Assembly: GCA_029259845.1 (NCBI GenBank)
Contig: JAJDEI010000100.1
Coordinates: 16,490 to 80,489, forward strand
Reading direction: 5' to 3'
DNA: 64,000 nucleotides
Origin: Planctomycetaceae bacterium
GTDB taxonomy: Bacteria; Planctomycetota; Planctomycetia; Planctomycetales; Planctomycetaceae
Shown here: positions 60,961-64,000 of the stretch, one piece after another
Layout: each line of letters starts with the position of its first letter
Numbering within the stretch: the first letter of the stretch is position 1
Notes under the pieces: model-generated
What the model saw: only the letters and a program-made list of their open reading frames with translations
The model's database searches: none
What the model was told of the DNA's origin: nothing
Translations under genes and position numbers: made by a program

Positions 60961-62825
60961 ATGCCGCCATCGGCCATTACAACAGTTGTCGTGCGTACTG
61001 TCGATTTCTCGGGGGTGACTCGCCTGATCGTTTCCTGCGCTTTCAAGACGCCGGGAAAGGGGTCGCTCTCCATCACCCATCGGCGGGTCACGATCTCACG
61101 GCGGAGTCCGTTCGCCTGTTTGTCCGATTCAACCTGCCGATTCGTCCACCCGGGAAGTGGAATGGTCATCTTCCTGCCGCCAACGTTGAGGTCGACTGGC
61201 TCCGGTCCATGCGGCTGGTGGTCGTCGTGGCGGATAGGCATGACTAGGTGGAAGTCGGACTGAATCTCCGACCGATCGGTGTCCGTGTAATCGACGGGCG
61301 GCTGGTCACCGATGCGCTGCAAGACGACCATCGCCTTTTCCAACACATCAACTCCAAGACGCAGGTGAACTTCCGGGACCAGCAGCCTGATGATCACGGC
61401 CTCCCTGTCACCCTCATACTCTTGAATCGCCTCGATCCAGCGACACGTCTGTTCTTGACGTGCTTCCTTGTCGAGCAACGCAATCGTCAACAAGCTTCGC
61501 TCAGTCGCATCGCCAAATCTCGTCTCAATCTGAAACTTCGCCCAGAAACCATCGGGCACGTTCAACAGAACGGAGTCGTCCTGGCCTTCTTGACGCACGG
61601 CGCTTTCACGTACGGCGGTTTCACTCTTGTCAGTAACAGCTTGTTCACCACGGGTGTTTCTCTCTTCAGCGACTGCGCGAACACTTGCGGTGAGGAGTAC
61701 GAATGGCAGAACGACCGCTGCCAGAATCGCCGCCTTTCGTTTTCCCAGCTGGCGAGCGAGTGGTCGCTTCGCATCGAGGATTGCGTCGATACGAGACTCC
61801 ACCTGAGCAGTCCGCGCCATCGAAACGCCCAAGGGAGCAACACGTGTCGTGACCCCCGACATGCGACCGGCAACATCGAGAAGATGGCGGGCGTATCCCG
61901 TTCGGTCGCCCGTGGCCGAGATCACCGAGTCGTCGCAACTCAACTCAGCCAGCATCGCCAGTCTCTTGCGAAGCAGCCAGGCGAGCGGGTGAAACCAGTA
62001 AAGACAGTGATTGATTTCCGCAAGCAGAGCCACAAGCAGGTCCTTTCGTTCGATGTGTGTTTGTTCATGCCGCAGCACCGACGTCAGCATGTCTGCGTTC
62101 CACGACGGCCAATCCGTCGGCAGCAGGATCCGCGGGCGGACGATGCCGACGGTCAGGGGAACCCGGACGACGTCGCTTTCCACGACGATGGCCCCTTCAG
62201 CACCGGGCGGGTGAACTCTCTGCGCTCGTTTGATGATGCAATGTGCCGCCCACACCCCCAGGCAAAGTCGCCCGATCATCACGGTCAGCCCCACCGTATA
62301 GGCGGCAAACAGCAGCTTCGCCCAGGCAGCCGTTGCAGTCGATGGCCCAACCGCCGCCAATGCAGTCTGCGACTCGTTTGTTGCGGCTGGGGTTTTCAGT
62401 GCGGCACTGCGCTGCGGCGCTCCTTGTTCAATCTGTTGACTGCCGGCATGACTCTCCGACGGAGCAGTTGTGGACGTCTCATGGGATGCCAAATGTTCGG
62501 CCGAACCACCGTCATTCAGAGCCGCACCGATTCCTTTTGACATCCCCCCGTTTTGTGATGGCGTGCTTTGTGGTGCCCTCTCGATGAGGGTCATGATCGA
62601 CTGCATTGGCGCGATGACTGCCGGAAGCGGTAACGACGGTGTCAGCCCTCCCAACACAGGCAGAAAGAGCATCGCCAGCAAGACGGCAGTCCAGACGCGA
62701 TGCTGAACATTGCTATCTCGGACCCGCAGGGCCGCGAGACAGATGCCCGCCAAAAGCGCCAGAACGATTGCCTTGAGGGAGACGAGCCACAAAGCCGATA
62801 AGCCGGCTTCGATCAATGCCAACAT
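60837..62825 (-). CDS. BlaR1/M56 family membrane metallopeptidase (with frameshift to a redoxin domain)
   Basis: Starts at ATG 62825, one base after the BlaI stop, with AGGGGAAG upstream. The N-terminus has membrane spans (~10-33, ~43-60, ~168-190). The zinc-protease motif is LRHEQTHIERKDLL (H253-E254-Q-T-H257) with AELSCDD (E294), and a further span at ~365-385. The sensor-like C-terminal part runs to ~620 and then reaches the heptamer G GGG GGC (60960-60954). Zero-frame reading continues only ~41 residues (HSHPSQSRRVGSGRSRHKAV-like, low-complexity) to the stop at 60837, whereas the -1 frame continues into the thioredoxin-like domain. M56 proteins cleave BlaI-type repressors on signal sensing. 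Confidence 0.88.
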   Translation of the reverse strand: MLALIEAGLSALWLVSLKAIVLALLAGICLAALRVRDSNVQHRVWTAVLLAMLFLPVLGGLTPSLPLPAVIAPMQSIMTLIERAPQSTPSQNGGMSKGIGAALNDGGSAEHLASHETSTTAPSESHAGSQQIEQGAPQRSAALKTPAATNESQTALAAVGPSTATAAWAKLLFAAYTVGLTVMIGRLCLGVWAAHCIIKRAQRVHPPGAEGAIVVESDVVRVPLTVGIVRPRILLPTDWPSWNADMLTSVLRHEQTHIERKDLLVALLAEINHCLYWFHPLAWLLRKRLAMLAELSCDDSVISATGDRTGYARHLLDVAGRMSGVTTRVAPLGVSMARTAQVESRIDAILDAKRPLARQLGKRKAAILAAVVLPFVLLTASVRAVAEERNTRGEQAVTDKSETAVRESAVRQEGQDDSVLLNVPDGFWAKFQIETRFGDATERSLLTIALLDKEARQEQTCRWIEAIQEYEGDREAVIIRLLVPEVHLRLGVDVLEKAMVVLQRIGDQPPVDYTDTDRSEIQSDFHLVMPIRHDDHQPHGPEPVDLNVGGRKMTIPLPGWTNRQVESDKQANGLRREIVTRRWVMESDPFPGVLKAQETIRRVTPEKSTVRTTTVVMADGGMGGGHNSRTAHSHPSQSRRVGSGRSRHKAVTTHQWRRAASW
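60954..60960 (-). promoter_or_regulatory. Candidate -1 slippery heptamer G GGG GGC
   Basis: In the zero frame, codons ATG GGG GGC are read; the heptamer G GGG GGC (reading from 60960 down) has the X XXY YYZ form for -1 frameshifting, and the tRNA pair could re-pair on GGG GGG. The -1 frame resumes with CGG TCA CAA and leads into the thioredoxin domain. A G-run of six could also allow polymerase slippage or be a sequencing miscall of seven. Confidence 0.5.
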
Positions 62826-62826
62826 G

Positions 62827-63246
62827 CTACTTCCCCTTTCGACGCTGACGCGCCTTGGTTTTAGGCTCGGATTTCGCATTTGCGATTCGCTCAGCAAGTT
62901 CTCTCAGCTTTTCCGGGGAGACCACTTCACAGTCCACCATTCCGACGAGCAAGTCTTCCACCGAGCCGTTGCAGAGCCGCTCAACGATGCCGCGTACCGC
63001 GTCACCCGCTACGTTTCTGGAGACGACGATTGGCGAATAGATGAACGTACGCCCTTCCGTTGTGTGTTGGACATAGCCTTTCACTTCCAGCCTTCGCAGG
63101 ATGGTCCGCACCGTCGAGTCCTTCATGGTCCGCTCAGGCTCCAGTAGCGTTCGCACCGAATCGGCGGTTGCTTGCCCACTGTCCCAAATCACCGCCATCA
63201 CGGCGTTTTCGAGTTCGCTGAGCGTTGGCTTGGCAGTACGAGACAT
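62827..63246 (-). CDS. BlaI/MecI/CopY family repressor
   Basis: A 139-residue winged-helix repressor starting at ATG 63246. SELENAVMAVIWDSGQATAD (~10-29) and TVRTILRRLEVKGYVQHTTE with GRTFIYSPIV are typical of BlaI/MecI (Penicillinase_R). The C-terminal dimerisation part (EDLLVGMVDCEVVSPEKLRE) precedes a basic tail. Its stop at 62827 lies one base before the M56 start, so the pair is a classic BlaI-BlaR1 operon. Expected to repress its own operon from the operator at 63263-63292, and to be inactivated by cleavage. Confidence 0.93.
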   Translation of the reverse strand: MSRTAKPTLSELENAVMAVIWDSGQATADSVRTLLEPERTMKDSTVRTILRRLEVKGYVQHTTEGRTFIYSPIVVSRNVAGDAVRGIVERLCNGSVEDLLVGMVDCEVVSPEKLRELAERIANAKSEPKTKARQRRKGK

Positions 63247-64000
63247 GGCGCGGACTCTTATGTGACTACACGTAACGTTACACGTTGTAACTGTTCATTG
63301 GGGAAGAACGCAAGACCAATGCTGCGTTTGCCGGGTGCCGCCTAGAGGAAGTCCGAAGTCAAGGCGTTCTTCGGGTCGGGGAGTGTCTCTGCGTGGTTTT
63401 GGAGGGGCCTCCTTGTGGGGGGGCTGATCGGCCGTGATCGGTCTGGTGCGTGCGGGGTGTGGATTCGGTTTGTGATTCTGGGGGAGACGGTCGTGATCTC
63501 GGTTGGTTGAGGACGGTCGCATGCCGAAGCCTCACGTCGTCCAGGCACCGATTGGGGACTCGCGCCCACGGCCTGTTGCCGTTGGTTTGGTCCCAGGAGA
63601 TTTGGGAACGTCCCTGGGCTGCGGCGGGTTCCGCCATGCTCGGGGACTCCTTGCTCAGGCGATGGTCCAATGGCACCCTGGGAACTCCGCCGCGTGGTTC
63701 GTGATCGTCTCGAATCAACTTCCGTTGGCCACACCTTCTGAGTTCACCAGAGCCGGATCATACGTTTGCCCGCTTTTCCACAGGCTCCCCATCGTGCTAC
63801 ACAGCGCCCGGGCGATGTTTCGCCGCGCGTTGGCCGGATGCAGCGAGGTAGGTCAGGTTTGCGTGTGCCGTGAAAAGGCTTTGGGACTTCAGTGGGAGGT
63901 AGTCCCACCCGGAAACTGGTCGCTCCATCCGGTAGTCCTTGGGGCGGTTCAAGGAGGTAACGAATTGGACTGAAGCACTTCAAGAAAAGGCTCCCAGGGG
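63247..64000. other. Right-end region without a supported gene
   Basis: 754 bases upstream of the blaI-like gene. The first 50 hold the candidate operator. From 63301 on there are open frames on both strands (for example plus 63503-63973 and minus 63744-63983), none with a ribosome-binding site, recognisable family or clean composition. A hairpin-like stretch, GGGACTTCAGTGGGAGGTAG then TCCC, occurs near 63886-63909. The region could be the edge of a structured RNA or a mobile element that continues past the window, but nothing seen proves it. Confidence 0.4.
63263..63292. promoter_or_regulatory. Candidate BlaI operator/promoter
   Basis: Upstream of the blaI-like start lies GTAACGTTAC (63272-63281), a perfect 10-bp palindrome, with repeated TACACGT on both sides (TGACTACACG and TACACGTTGTAA). 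Palindromic ACA/TGT-type sites near the start codon fit a BlaI-family operator. Prediction from sequence and position only. Confidence 0.5.

Overview
The window comes from a GC-rich planctomycete chromosome. The evidence is three DUF1501 proteins with twin-arginine leaders, a PSD1/DUF1549/DUF1553 cytochrome-like protein, two DUF1559 pseudopilin-like proteins, a giant CSLREA/LamG/dockerin/GEVED surface protein with an LEDRTLLA-type N-terminus, a formylglycine-generating-enzyme-like lipoprotein, and intergenic repeats whose spurious translations read TRSVSEG or PKRQRG. No rRNA, tRNA, CRISPR array, prophage or complete insertion sequence was seen.

Layout. 1-30 kb is mixed housekeeping and accessory content: DUF1501 genes, a response regulator fused to an RsbW-like ATPase, an AddB/AddA-type nuclease-helicase pair, a DUF302 protein, the giant surface protein, a sulfatase-modifying-factor-like lipoprotein, a PPK2 polyphosphate kinase, a PSD1-DUF1501 operon, a dehydroquinate-synthase-family enzyme, a DUF420 membrane protein and an NAD-dependent reductase. 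30-50.5 kb is a large flagellar locus. Rod, hook and ring genes run on the minus strand from about 39.8 kb down to 30.3 kb (flgF, flgG, flgA, flgH, flgI, flgJ, flgN-like, flgK, flgL, then an HDOD-like small gene). Export and switch genes run divergently on the plus strand (fliL, fliM-like, fliN, fliO, fliP, flhA, a small membrane protein, the sigma-28 gene fliA, a small CPCG protein and two lipoproteins). fliQ, fliR and flhB are not in the window. 50.7-64 kb holds an ArsR regulator, two DUF1559 genes, an ABC exporter, a CoA-binding protein, a truncated DUF5615-like gene, a HEAT-repeat membrane protein, and a BlaI-BlaR1(M56) pair whose C-terminal thioredoxin-like domain lies in the -1 frame.

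The gaps are unusually rich in short palindromic elements. Five copies of a ~151-bp element (R1, 12-bp terminal inverted repeats), four of a ~142-bp element (R2, 16-bp terminal inverted repeats in the best copy) and three of a ~100-bp element (R3, at or over stop codons) can be read directly, plus smaller families (R4-R8). R1 and R2 alternate in two composite arrays.

The most interesting points are the M56/thioredoxin frame change exactly at a G GGG GGC heptamer, the R1/R2 mosaics and R3 at gene ends, the 8-bp tandem repeat just before flgK, and the uncharacterised genes downstream of fliA, one of which overlaps fliA by 110 bases.
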